DNA of 64,000 nt from Saccharicrinis sp963666825 (GTDB lineage Bacteria > Bacteroidota > Bacteroidia > Bacteroidales > Marinilabiliaceae). The number at the start of each line of letters is the position of its first letter. Positions within the stretch are counted from its first letter, which is position 1. The notes beneath the pieces are model-generated. The model saw only the letters and a list, made by a program, of their open reading frames with translations, was not told where the DNA came from and did not search any database. The stretch covers positions 2,666,001-2,730,000 of the forward strand of contig OY763044.2 in NCBI GenBank assembly GCA_963666825.2, given 5' to 3'. Below, in pieces: positions 18,303 to 26,841 of this stretch. Both the position numbers and the translations under genes were made by a program.

Positions 18303-18340
18303 AAAAAAAGGCTGTGAAATATATAACACAACCTTTTTTT
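18303..18340 (-). terminator. Terminator of the Cse60-like gene
   Basis: A hairpin AAGGTTGTG / CACAGCCTT (read on the minus strand, one G-U pair) with a 10-nt loop and a run of seven T. It sits about 20 bp after the stop of the small gene and just upstream of the riboswitch, insulating the two units. Confidence 0.8.
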
Positions 18341-18359
18341 ATCAATTTCTTTAAACGAT

Positions 18360-18551
18360 CTAAGCTTCGTAAATTATTAATGCTGAGTATGTATTAACAC
18401 CCTGACTTGAGTGAGCAGAATACTTAACATCTATTAATTTATCAGAATCAATACTCTTCTCTGTAATATATTCATTAATCTGCTGATCTATTGCTTTATC
18501 AAAATCATCTAATCCGGTATATTGAAAATGTTTTGTTTTAATCTTTGACAT
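18360..18551 (-). CDS. Small Cse60/DUF2758-like protein
   Basis: A 63-residue soluble protein. The layout (FDKAIDQQINEYI helix, then a KLIDVKYSA strand and a final YSALIIYEA strand) resembles the small Cse60-type family found as a sporulation-associated protein in Firmicutes, where the last strand is likewise SALIIYE. The function is unknown. It is monocistronic with its own terminator. The similarity was judged by eye, so the family name is provisional; a dodecin-like fold was considered but its motifs do not match. Confidence 0.6.
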   Translation of the reverse strand: MSKIKTKHFQYTGLDDFDKAIDQQINEYITEKSIDSDKLIDVKYSAHSSQGVNTYSALIIYEA

Positions 18552-18665
18552 AACATAAAGTTTTTAAGAGTTAATAATCTTCTTCAATGTTTATCTATTA
18601 CGCAAAAGATTAAATTTTGATACATAAAAAACTCACAAAGTTGACCAACTGTAAGGATTTTATTA

Positions 18666-19691
18666 CTAATAAACTTCCATCCAGGCTGTAAATCTCTGGA
18701 AATCTTTATGATGATCAGAAAGCCACATTAATACATCTTCATTATGCTTACAGCTACTAATAAAATAGCTAAATGGTTCCGACAAATTATTGTTTGCTAT
18801 CTTCGAAAAGAAATTAACATAAAACTCCCACCAAAAACCATCTTTATCTACAGAAGATTCTGTAAGAAACTTAAACAATGCTTGATTATTCTTTGCAAAA
18901 CTGATTAGTTGCGACTCTGAATTTTCCAATTCATCTTTATCATTATTCTCTGCTGCTTTCATTAAACTTATCGCTAACTCTGCAGGACCGAAATCACTAT
19001 ATTTATAACCCGCATTTACCAACATAATATCTCTTCTTCCTTTCATTGTCACCCCCTGATTCCACAGAGATTGCAGTAAATCGTAAGCAGTACTACTTCT
19101 ATCACTATCTTGCTCTATCAGTAAGAAATAATACAATGGCAACATACTTTGCACTCTTTCTCCTTTATCAAACATTATATAGGCAAGTAATAAATGACTA
19201 CTTCCATGTTTTGGTTCTATTTCTATTGCAGAAATAGCATATTCCTGAGCCTCATCATATTCTTTAGCATTAAATAACGACAGAGCAAGGTTGTATCTTA
19301 ACAAATAATTTCCAGGATACTTTTTAATACCTTCTTTATACATTTTTCTGGCTCGATGCTCTCTACCTAAATTTTCCCATGCCGAACCATTAATTAAATA
19401 TGCATCTTCTTGATATTCTTCATCTCTACTAATTAGTTTACCACTATATATAGCAGCATTTTCATTTTCGTTTAATGCTAAATAGGTTAATGCCAATTCA
19501 TAACATGCGATATTAGACGATTTATCATACTTATACGCTTGTTTAAAAAAATTAAGCGCGTCTTCATAATTTCCTATTTCATACTCTGATGAACCTCTTG
19601 AAATCAATGTCTCAAAATCACTTGTTTGCGCATTTACTCCTCCCAAAATTCCAAATACCACAAATGCTATAATCAATACCTGCTTCAACAT
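18666..19691 (-). CDS. Exported tetratricopeptide-repeat protein
   Basis: A 341-residue protein with a signal peptide (IIAFVVFGILGGVNAQ). At least four TPR units follow: SSEYEIGNYEDALNFFKQAY, ACYELALTYLALNENENAA, AWENLGREHRARKMYKEGIK and LRYNLALSLFNAKEYDEAQ, then a less regular C-terminal helical half. TPR proteins act as protein-binding scaffolds, and this one would be periplasmic. A partner cannot be deduced. It lies in a run of leftward envelope genes but with 93 bp before it. Confidence 0.8.
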   Translation of the reverse strand: MLKQVLIIAFVVFGILGGVNAQTSDFETLISRGSSEYEIGNYEDALNFFKQAYKYDKSSNIACYELALTYLALNENENAAIYSGKLISRDEEYQEDAYLINGSAWENLGREHRARKMYKEGIKKYPGNYLLRYNLALSLFNAKEYDEAQEYAISAIEIEPKHGSSHLLLAYIMFDKGERVQSMLPLYYFLLIEQDSDRSSTAYDLLQSLWNQGVTMKGRRDIMLVNAGYKYSDFGPAELAISLMKAAENNDKDELENSESQLISFAKNNQALFKFLTESSVDKDGFWWEFYVNFFSKIANNNLSEPFSYFISSCKHNEDVLMWLSDHHKDFQRFTAWMEVY

Positions 19692-19784
19692 ATAATGCTT
19701 TATTATTTTACTCTTGGCAAATAAACTAATTATTATTCAAAGACTTAACTTTACTCCTTAAAAAAAATGTTAATACTCCATTTT

Positions 19785-20804
19785 TTAACTCAACTTTAAC
19801 GAATGCAATATTGATTCGATTTGGCGCACATAATATGCTTTATTTTGTTTTTTTGGTGCATATACAAAACCTTCGACCATTATTAATTTATTATTCGCCT
19901 CATCTTTAAGAAAATAATCCACAAACGGCCCCCCCATAAAATACCCTTCCACTTTCCATAATCCTCTCATCTCAATAACATCATCTTTTTGATTTATCAA
20001 TCTTTGAGTTAAAACAGGCAAACGTGTTTCTGTTGTCATATACGAACTTGTATTAGGCCCCGGAACATATTGTTGAGATACAAAATTCCTTAGTGCCACC
20101 AAATCTTCAGTATTTAAGGATTTTAATGTATCCAAATCAAATTCATGAATAATAATAGATTGAATAGTCTCTAAATTATCAAACCTAAACCAACTAAATC
20201 CCAGTGTATCTTTAACAAGTCGATAACCCTGAGGAATAGTAACACTTAAGTTATATTTATCTTTTATATATCTGGCTGTGGATGCATCTGCAGATGTTCT
20301 GTTTGCCTGGGACATTGTATTTATATCACCATAATACAAATGATTAAATATTTGTTCTTTATTTTCAGATAACATATTAACAAATTGTTCTTTACCTGAA
20401 AAATTTATTTTTACAACCTGTTGATTATTTGCCCATTTGTCTGTTTCATACAATACTTCATCTTTAGTAAGTAAATTATGATTTAAAATTAAAATATTGC
20501 GGTATGATTTAAAATGACCGGTAAAGTTATTATCATCAATAAAAGTAATTCTAAATGTAGATTCTGGCTGAGGTAAACAAGGAAACTCCTGAGTTGCAAA
20601 TTCCACAACACGATCTTTAACTATGGTATTTTTTAATGAGGAATCCATTACGATCAATAACTCCCCCGGTGCACCTATTGATCTTATTTTAATATCACCA
20701 CTTTGTGTTCTGCAAGCAGCAATAAAAATGGTGCTAATTAACATGCCAATTAGTATATATTTTACATTATAAGTTTTGCTGGATAGATATGATAAAGCTT
20801 TCAT
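19785..20804 (-). CDS. DUF4837 family lipoprotein
   Basis: A 339-residue protein with a lipobox (LISTIFIAACRTQ). The conserved start of the mature protein, SIGAPGELLIVMDSSL, matches the DUF4837 pattern, as do FRITFIDDNNFTGHFKSYRNILI, a middle GYRLVKDTLGFSWFRFD and the late LWKVEGYFMGGPFVDYF. The family is restricted to Bacteroidota and has no assigned function. It probably sits in the outer membrane facing the periplasm. Confidence 0.8.
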   Translation of the reverse strand: MKALSYLSSKTYNVKYILIGMLISTIFIAACRTQSGDIKIRSIGAPGELLIVMDSSLKNTIVKDRVVEFATQEFPCLPQPESTFRITFIDDNNFTGHFKSYRNILILNHNLLTKDEVLYETDKWANNQQVVKINFSGKEQFVNMLSENKEQIFNHLYYGDINTMSQANRTSADASTARYIKDKYNLSVTIPQGYRLVKDTLGFSWFRFDNLETIQSIIIHEFDLDTLKSLNTEDLVALRNFVSQQYVPGPNTSSYMTTETRLPVLTQRLINQKDDVIEMRGLWKVEGYFMGGPFVDYFLKDEANNKLIMVEGFVYAPKKQNKAYYVRQIESILHSLKLS

Positions 20805-20923
20805 AACAGTAAGTTTTAGTAAGTCAAATCAACCACCCCGAAAAAGGGAAAACGGGGTAGTTATTTATTTCATTATTAACAGATATTAAGGGAAATATCA
20901 GCGTATTACAGTATTAACAATTT

Positions 20924-21604
20924 CTATTGTAATTTAAAATTAATAGGTACCTGATAAGATACAGAAACAAACTTGTTTCTTTGTTTTCCAGGTGTCCAGT
21001 CAGGCATAGATGATACTACTCTAATGGCCTCTTTATCCAATGAAGAATCTACACCTCTAAGAATCTTCACATCACGAACTTTACCAGTTTTTCCAATAAC
21101 AAAACTCAAGTAAACTTTCCCCTGAATTCCATTTTCCTGAGCAATAACAGGATAGTTAACGGACTGAGCTAAATATCTGATTAAAGCTCTTTCTCCTCCC
21201 GGAAATTCAGGCTTTTCTTCCAATACAACAAATGGAATTGCTTCATCATCAGATTCATCGTCTAAAGACATATCATTTAATGCCAAAGTTAGATCTTCAG
21301 TAGATTCTGTTGTAAATTCAAGCACATCATCAATAGGTTCATCATCATCAACAATAATTAATTCCTGTACAGAAACTTTTGGAGGCACTGGTTTAGGTTG
21401 CTCAGGTTCTTTCACCGTAGTAATTGGAGGCAACTCTAAATCTTCAATTTGCATATCATTATCAACATATGCAATAACTGAATCGGTTGTTGTTTTCCAT
21501 TCGAAAGCAACCAAAGAAACCCCTAAGGCAGCTACGAATCCAATTTGCAAAAACAGATTACGTTTTCGCTCTAAGTCTGCTTTTCTTGATTTTTTAACTT
21601 CCAT
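20924..21604 (-). CDS. TonB family energy transducer
   Basis: A 226-residue protein: a basic N-terminus, one TM helix (about 17-37), an acidic and proline-containing periplasmic linker (EPEQPKPVPPKVS) and a C-terminal TonB domain from about 150 (YPVIAQENGIQGKVYLSFVIGKTGKVRDVKILRG, then YQVPINFKLQ). TonB proteins transmit ExbBD-generated force to outer-membrane receptors. No exbB/exbD lie nearby. The upstream 220 bp hold an unusual GGGCGATATCGCCC palindrome. Bacteroidota carry several TonB copies, and which receptor this one serves is unknown. Confidence 0.9.
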   Translation of the reverse strand: MEVKKSRKADLERKRNLFLQIGFVAALGVSLVAFEWKTTTDSVIAYVDNDMQIEDLELPPITTVKEPEQPKPVPPKVSVQELIIVDDDEPIDDVLEFTTESTEDLTLALNDMSLDDESDDEAIPFVVLEEKPEFPGGERALIRYLAQSVNYPVIAQENGIQGKVYLSFVIGKTGKVRDVKILRGVDSSLDKEAIRVVSSMPDWTPGKQRNKFVSVSYQVPINFKLQ

Positions 21605-21766
21605 GACTCAATTTTTAAGTGGTTATATAACTGAAATATTCAGCTATGCCACATACAAGCCAAGTTACGTACCAAAAACAAACACACCAATCACTACAAA
21701 CCTGTAAACAACTAACTACATGGATATTACAAACGCAAAACCTCACTTTAAAACAATATAGAAACT

Positions 21767-21795
21767 GGGCGATATCGCCCATACGGGCGATATAT
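21767..21795. promoter_or_regulatory. Palindrome plus half-site repeat upstream of the TonB gene
   Basis: A perfect 14-bp palindrome GGGCGATATCGCCC (21767-21780) is followed by a second GGGCGATAT (21785-21793). They are GC-rich islands in an AT-rich gap of about 220 bp. They look like an operator, but the protein that would bind is unknown. Confidence 0.35.
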
Positions 21796-21823
21796 TAGAT
21801 CATAAAAACGCCCTATATACAAA

Positions 21824-21854
21824 AAAAGCCGTATCAAGATTGACACGGCTTTAT
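21824..21854 (-). terminator. Terminator of the DUF6263-like gene
   Basis: A 13-bp imperfect stem, AAAGCCGTGTCAA read on the minus strand, closing with GCTTTTTTT. It lies just after the stop of the leftward gene at 21872. Confidence 0.75.
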
Positions 21855-21871
21855 TCTGAAATTATAATATT

Positions 21872-22792
21872 TTAATTACCTGTGATCGTCATATTATTTT
21901 TCATTACCATTGGCATTGACATCCCATTTGGCATTTGTGCATTAGCAGCAATATCTGTTTTACCCTTTAACTCTTGATTAATTTTCGCTTCTAATATCCA
22001 ACCTGATTCTTTATCGATCTTAATTTTAGATGCTATTGTACCTTTTAAATCATATTTCATTTTCATGCCATTATTCTCAACATAATCAGCTGTATCTTCA
22101 GTTTGAATCTCTGAATCTCCTCCTATTAAATAATAGTCAGATCCTTCTTCTAAATATTTATAAGTTGAATTCATTAGTGCAGAAAATCCTGATTTCATAT
22201 TCGTAGTTATACTCCAACTATCTCCTATACTTACAGGCTTATCAGGAAATATTGAAGTAACCATTTCTAAATTCCCTTTTAAAGCATCCTTTCCATAAGC
22301 CTGACTTAATTGCGATTTCATTTGATTCAACTGTGCTTCAGGCACATTGGGTAATTTACTATATACGGTTTCAAATAAAACTTCAGAATTACGTACCTCA
22401 GTAATTTTACCATTTTTAAGCATAGTGATATAAAACGTTTTCCCTATCATTTCACCTAAAATAGTTGAAAACATATCATTTACATCTATTTTTTCAGAAC
22501 TAAATTTCATTGATCCTTGTGGCATTTCCATTGCCATAGTTAAGCTATTGTACTTAACAGAAAGATCATAAGAATCACCATTTACCTTATCAACTACATA
22601 TGACATATCTCCATTAATATTCATTCCAATATTAATAGTCATACCACTTACATTCTGCTCAATACTTACTTTCGAATCTAAATTTTGCTTGTATTCCTGT
22701 CCCTTTTTCAAATTCAGGCAAAGGTTTGCTTTCTGGGCAAAACAAGAAAATGAAATCAGTATTAATAATGTAAGAATATTAATTTTTCTCAT
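21872..22792 (-). CDS. Exported DUF6263-like protein
   Basis: A 306-residue protein with a signal peptide (LLILISFSCFAQ). The mature protein is beta-rich: KGQEYKQNLDSKVSIEQ near the start, KNGKITEVRNSE in the middle, the later FPDKPVSIGDSW (the family's most recognisable segment) and WILEAKINQELKG. Met is unusually frequent (MSMPMVMKNNMTI at the C-terminus). It resembles the DUF6263 family, which has no known role. It is monocistronic and divergent from the sigma-54 activator. The family assignment is from memory of its motifs. Confidence 0.65.
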   Translation of the reverse strand: MRKINILTLLILISFSCFAQKANLCLNLKKGQEYKQNLDSKVSIEQNVSGMTINIGMNINGDMSYVVDKVNGDSYDLSVKYNSLTMAMEMPQGSMKFSSEKIDVNDMFSTILGEMIGKTFYITMLKNGKITEVRNSEVLFETVYSKLPNVPEAQLNQMKSQLSQAYGKDALKGNLEMVTSIFPDKPVSIGDSWSITTNMKSGFSALMNSTYKYLEEGSDYYLIGGDSEIQTEDTADYVENNGMKMKYDLKGTIASKIKIDKESGWILEAKINQELKGKTDIAANAQMPNGMSMPMVMKNNMTITGN

Positions 22793-22874
22793 AATTAAAG
22801 TGTTAAATATGTTTATAAAATCCTCCTAAACCTAGTAAATTTTCTTAACACTTTATCTATTACCTTAAAATAGT

Positions 22875-22882
22875 TAGTTTTG
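22875..22882 (+). promoter_or_regulatory. Bacteroidota -7 element (TAGTTTTG) for the sigma-54 activator
   Basis: An exact TAnnTTTG 24 bases before the ATG at 22907. The activator itself therefore looks to be transcribed by the housekeeping sigma factor. Confidence 0.5.
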
Positions 22883-22906
22883 CAACAATGGATCAAATAT
22901 AATTAG

Positions 22907-24625
22907 ATGGTCAGGTTAAACTCTCAAAATATTATTCGTCACGTAAACAACTTTATTTCCTCTGATATACATAGTTTTATATCAGAGTCTTTCAATATTT
23001 ATGTTTTTGATGAAAACAAGAAGCTATTAATTCAAAAATCTTTTGATAAAGAGAAAACCCTTTCTGATACATTGAATTACTCTTCTTTCATAGACTTAAG
23101 TGAAATTAATAAGCAGAAACCTGAATGTTCATTTTATTCTGTTCCATTTAAAATACATTCGGAACTCACTTTTTATCTGGGAGTATTAATAAAAGGAAGA
23201 ATAGATACGGTAAAGAGTTATACCTTTTTATTAAAAGAAATTATATCTCAATCCATTAAATATATCAGAAAGCAAAACCAGATAGATGAAAATGAACAGT
23301 TTACATTTGCAATAATGAATGCTGTAAATTTTGCTGTATTATCAACATCCTCTTCTGGTAAAATCATATATGCAAATGATCACTGTTGCAGAATATTGGA
23401 CATCCGCAGAACTGATTTACTTGAGTACTCCATTAAAAAACTAATTCCTAATTGGGATGAAATCACTAATGCCATAAACTCAGGAAATGACATATCCAAT
23501 AAAGAAACTATTATTAATACGCCAAGCGATTCTTTAAAATTTAACCTGAACTGTTCTGCCATAAAAGACATTGATGGAAACAAAATTGGATTTGTATTAG
23601 CTTTCAGATCAATAGAAAAGGTTTACCAGTTGGTAAATAAATACACCGGAATGGAAGCCAGATATTCTTTTGATGATATTATTGGCAAAAGCAAAATAAT
23701 GCGACAAGCCATAGAATATGCAGAAACCATTGCAAATAGTCCGTCAACTATATTAATTGAAGGTGAAAGTGGAACCGGTAAAGAAGTCTTTGCTCAAAGT
23801 ATACACAATGCAAGCAATCGAAAGAATGGCTCTTTTGTTGCAATTAACTGCGCTGCTATTTCTGAAAATTTAATTGAAAGCGAATTATTTGGTTATGATC
23901 ACGGTGCTTTTACAGGCGCAAAAAAAGGTGGACATCCCGGTAAATTTGAACTAGCCAATAACGGAACTCTTTTTTTAGATGAAATTGGAGACATGAAGCC
24001 TGACATGCAGGTTAAGTTACTTAGAGCTATTCAAGAAAGTAGTATCACCCGGGTTGGTGGAGATAAAGTGATTCCCGTAGATGTAAGAATAATTGCAGCT
24101 ACAAATAAAAATCTCCAAACAGAAGTTGAAAAGGGAAATTTTAGAATGGATCTTTATTATAGAATCAGTGTTATCCCCTTATATATACCTTCTTTAAGAG
24201 AACGCAAAGGAGATATACCTTCATTAATAAGATTTTTCTTAAACCAAAAGAGTGTAAAACTACATAAAGATATACCCCATATTGGCTATTCTGATCTGCA
24301 ACAATTACTTGAATACGACTGGCCTGGTAATGTTCGAGAGCTTGAAAACTTTATTGAACAACTTATAAACTTTAATGGTAAAATATCATTAGACAGCTTT
24401 CATAAACTAAAATACGAAAACGATGGATTACATTCTGACATCGTAAATAATGTAAATGTAGAATCTGTACCTGACATGACGTTGCAAGAGTTAGAAAAGA
24501 GACATATTTATCTTGCAATTAAAAAATATGGGGGTAATATGACTAAGGTAGCTAAAACTTTAGGCATTGGAAGAAATACTCTTTATCAGAAAATTAAGAA
24601 ATACGAGATTAACGAACAACTTTAG
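22907..24625 (+). CDS. Sigma-54-dependent transcriptional activator with PAS domain
   Basis: A 572-residue protein. The N-terminal ~125 residues are an unassigned sensory region; a PAS domain follows (about 131-235, AIMNAVNFAVLSTSSSGKIIYAN). The AAA+ domain has Walker A GESGTGKE (286-293), the sigma-54 contact loop GAFTGA (333-338) and Walker B TLFLDEIGD (about 354-362). The C-terminus is a Fis-type HTH (MTKVAKTLGIGRNTLYQKIKKY). Such activators bind upstream sites and remodel sigma-54 polymerase. Two identical-type palindromes and a sigma-54-like promoter lie between this gene and the hydrogenase operon, which it probably controls. No receiver domain is present, so sensing is likely direct. 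Confidence 0.92.
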   Translation: MVRLNSQNIIRHVNNFISSDIHSFISESFNIYVFDENKKLLIQKSFDKEKTLSDTLNYSSFIDLSEINKQKPECSFYSVPFKIHSELTFYLGVLIKGRIDTVKSYTFLLKEIISQSIKYIRKQNQIDENEQFTFAIMNAVNFAVLSTSSSGKIIYANDHCCRILDIRRTDLLEYSIKKLIPNWDEITNAINSGNDISNKETIINTPSDSLKFNLNCSAIKDIDGNKIGFVLAFRSIEKVYQLVNKYTGMEARYSFDDIIGKSKIMRQAIEYAETIANSPSTILIEGESGTGKEVFAQSIHNASNRKNGSFVAINCAAISENLIESELFGYDHGAFTGAKKGGHPGKFELANNGTLFLDEIGDMKPDMQVKLLRAIQESSITRVGGDKVIPVDVRIIAATNKNLQTEVEKGNFRMDLYYRISVIPLYIPSLRERKGDIPSLIRFFLNQKSVKLHKDIPHIGYSDLQQLLEYDWPGNVRELENFIEQLINFNGKISLDSFHKLKYENDGLHSDIVNNVNVESVPDMTLQELEKRHIYLAIKKYGGNMTKVAKTLGIGRNTLYQKIKKYEINEQL

Positions 24626-24638
24626 CCCAAATACAACT

Positions 24639-24656
24639 GTTCAATTATAGAACACT
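24639..24656. promoter_or_regulatory. Upstream activator palindrome 1
   Basis: GTTCA-N6-GAACACT, with inverted core TGTTC-N7-GAACA. It is matched by a second copy exactly 53 bp downstream. It lies about 130 bp upstream of a sigma-54-like promoter, where enhancer sites for sigma-54 activators normally sit. Confidence 0.55.
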
Positions 24657-24691
24657 GTACTCATTCAGGACAACCTACATAAAAGTAACCC

Positions 24692-24709
24692 GTTCACAAA
24701 TCGAACACT
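24692..24709. promoter_or_regulatory. Upstream activator palindrome 2
   Basis: GTTCA-N6-GAACACT again, sharing all 12 defined bases with copy 1. The spacing of 53 bp is close to five helical turns and puts both sites on one face of the DNA. Confidence 0.55.
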
Positions 24710-24771
24710 ACATTATTCCACCACAAAACAACCAGATCATTAAACTCTATATAACAACACCTTACAAACAT

Positions 24772-24787
24772 TGGCACAAATATAGTA
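24772..24787 (+). promoter_or_regulatory. Sigma-54-like promoter of the hydrogenase operon
   Basis: TGGCAC (exact -24 box), 5 bp, then TAGTA in place of the consensus TTGCA at -12. The -24 match is perfect and the -12 match is 3 of 5, without the GC dinucleotide. Predicted transcription start is about 24798. Support comes from the adjacent sigma-54 activator and paired palindromes. Confidence 0.5.
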
Positions 24788-24812
24788 TTTACAATTGCAA
24801 AATATGGCAATT

Positions 24813-25064
24813 ATGGATACACAGAAGAAGAACGTAATTAGAATTTGTTTAGGTAGTTCATGTTACACTCGTGGTAATGCAGAAAACCTTAAGATAATTC
24901 AACAATACGTAGAAGGAAAAAACATTGCTGCTTCGCTTGATTTCAGAGGTCATTTATGTACAGAAAACTGCAACAGAGGACCTGTAATCACAATTAATGA
25001 TGAGACTTTTGAAGAAGTTCAACCTTTTCAAGTTGAAAAAATACTGATTGAAAAACTAGGCTAA
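24813..25064 (+). CDS. Thioredoxin-like [2Fe-2S] ferredoxin (NuoE/HydC-type)
   Basis: An 83-residue protein from the ATG at 24813; another ATG at 24804 and an in-frame TTG at 24795 lie too close to, or before, the predicted transcription start. It has the four-cysteine pattern of thioredoxin-like ferredoxins: CLGSSC, then CTENC (C-x4-C and C-x3-C), followed by NRGPVITIND. These proteins carry one [2Fe-2S] cluster and pass electrons in hydrogenases and complex I. It is the first gene of the operon, 35 bp before the sensory hydrogenase, and probably serves that protein. Confidence 0.88.
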   Translation: MDTQKKNVIRICLGSSCYTRGNAENLKIIQQYVEGKNIAASLDFRGHLCTENCNRGPVITINDETFEEVQPFQVEKILIEKLG

Positions 25065-25099
25065 TTCAAAACCAAAATTTGCACTAATCATCATTTTTT

Positions 25100-26839
25100 A
25101 TGAATACAAAACCCATATACACTATAGAAAATGACTGCATGGACTGTTACAAATGTATCAGAAACTGTCCATCAAAAGCCATCAAAATAACTGAGCAAAA
25201 GGCCTCAATTATTGATGAGCTATGCATTTATTGCGGACGTTGTGTATCTGTATGTCCCGCTAATGCAAAACAAGTCAGAAATGGTGTATCAAGGGTAAAA
25301 CAACTAATCAAGTCCGGAACCACAACCATTGCGTCTGTGGCTCCCTCTTTTCGTTCTGAATTCCCCAATATGACAGACGAAGAGTTTATTACTCAATTAA
25401 CAAGTTTAGGTTTTAACTATATTTCAGAGACTGCCTTAGGTGCCCAAATTGTAACAGGGCATACTGAGCAGTTTTTGAAAGCCCGAAAAAAAGGCATTTA
25501 TATTTCTAGTGCATGTCCAGGGGTAGTTGAACTTATTAAAAAATATTATCCTCAACACATTGTCAATATCATTCCTTTTCTTTCTCCAATGCTTGCTCAT
25601 GCAAAAAGCTTAAAATCGGAAAACGGAAAGGATACAAAAGTTATTTTCATTGGTCCCTGTATTGCAAAAAAAGCAGAAGCTGACAATTGGCCATCATTAA
25701 TTGATACAGCTATTACTTTTAACGAACTAAAGGATTGGATGATTGAATCTGAAAATACAAAGACAGAAGCTACTAATATTTCTGACACTAAAGACTTTTA
25801 TCCTTACAGGGCAGAAAATGGAAACATCTATCCTATAGAGGGTGGAATGATTAATACTTTTGGCGAAGACACAAATAATTTACTCAAGCTTTCATTTGCA
25901 GGTATTGAAGAAGTTAAAAAAGTACTAAGCACATTAGATACGATTGAACATGACGGACCTGTATTCCTTGAATTGCTATTATGCGAAGGAGGATGCATTA
26001 ATGGTCCTGGCTGCAGCGAAGATAATAATCCTGTTCAAAGAAAAATACAAATATTAAACAGTAAACCTAAACATACATCAACAAAAAAAGAATCACCTAT
26101 TTTATTGAATATTGAATGTGATTATTTTGGACAAAATGCAGTTTCATTGCCAGATTACAAACCTGAAGATATTCAGGAAGCGTTAATCAGCATAGGAAAA
26201 TATTCTGCCAAAGATGAATTGAATTGTGGTAGCTGTGGTTATAATACTTGTAGAGAATTTGCAATGGCTACACTCAGTGGAATGGCAGAAACCAACATGT
26301 GCGTTTCTCACCTAAAGAAGGTTGCACATCATCAGGCTACAATATTATTGAAGAAAATTCCATCTGGTGTTATTTTGGTTGATTCTGATTTAAATATTAA
26401 AGAAATCAATCAGAGTTGCCTTAATATGCTAAACCTTCAGGATATATATGACTTACAAGATCCTGATATGAATATTATCAATAGACCAATTGATGAAATT
26501 GGATACTTTACTGAGCAATTTACCACAGCAATACATACGGGTAAAGAATATCATCAGTTTCCAATTAATCAAAACGGCAAAAATTATCAGATTTCAATTT
26601 TTAATATTCAAAAATATAAACTGGTTGCCGGAATCATCCAGAACTTTGAAAACAAGGAATTTCGTAGTGACATTATAGAGAAAAGAACAAGAGAGGTTAT
26701 TCGAAAAAATATGGAAACAGCGCAAAAGATTGCTGCTCTATTAGGAGAAAATGCATCTTTTACCGACTCTTTATTAAACTCTATTTTAACTGATTATTCT
26801 GAAGAAAAGTCAAACCAATTTAACAGCGATAATTTATAA
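25100..26839 (+). CDS. Sensory-type [FeFe] hydrogenase with PAS domain (HydS-like)
   Basis: A 579-residue protein. Residues 1-60 hold two [4Fe-4S] ferredoxin motifs (Cys 13,16,19,23 and 42,45,48,52). The H-cluster domain has L1 SSACPG (136-141), L2 GPCIAK (185-190) and L3 from Glu291 to GCINGPG (Cys295, Cys299). In L1 the cysteine that relays protons in catalytic enzymes is Ala138, as known for sensory HydS-type proteins. A further four-Cys cluster domain follows (Cys 376,379,384,401), then a PAS domain (about 413-520) and a helical tail. It likely senses H2 or redox state and signals to the phosphatase 2 bp downstream. Group C placement is an inference. Confidence 0.9.
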   Translation: MNTKPIYTIENDCMDCYKCIRNCPSKAIKITEQKASIIDELCIYCGRCVSVCPANAKQVRNGVSRVKQLIKSGTTTIASVAPSFRSEFPNMTDEEFITQLTSLGFNYISETALGAQIVTGHTEQFLKARKKGIYISSACPGVVELIKKYYPQHIVNIIPFLSPMLAHAKSLKSENGKDTKVIFIGPCIAKKAEADNWPSLIDTAITFNELKDWMIESENTKTEATNISDTKDFYPYRAENGNIYPIEGGMINTFGEDTNNLLKLSFAGIEEVKKVLSTLDTIEHDGPVFLELLLCEGGCINGPGCSEDNNPVQRKIQILNSKPKHTSTKKESPILLNIECDYFGQNAVSLPDYKPEDIQEALISIGKYSAKDELNCGSCGYNTCREFAMATLSGMAETNMCVSHLKKVAHHQATILLKKIPSGVILVDSDLNIKEINQSCLNMLNLQDIYDLQDPDMNIINRPIDEIGYFTEQFTTAIHTGKEYHQFPINQNGKNYQISIFNIQKYKLVAGIIQNFENKEFRSDIIEKRTREVIRKNMETAQKIAALLGENASFTDSLLNSILTDYSEEKSNQFNSDNL

Positions 26840-26841
26840 AC

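Noticed and set aside
18360..18551. Dodecin assignment for the 63-residue protein
   Set aside because: Length fits, but the flavin-stacking Trp and the typical dodecin start are absent; the last strand fits Cse60-like proteins better.
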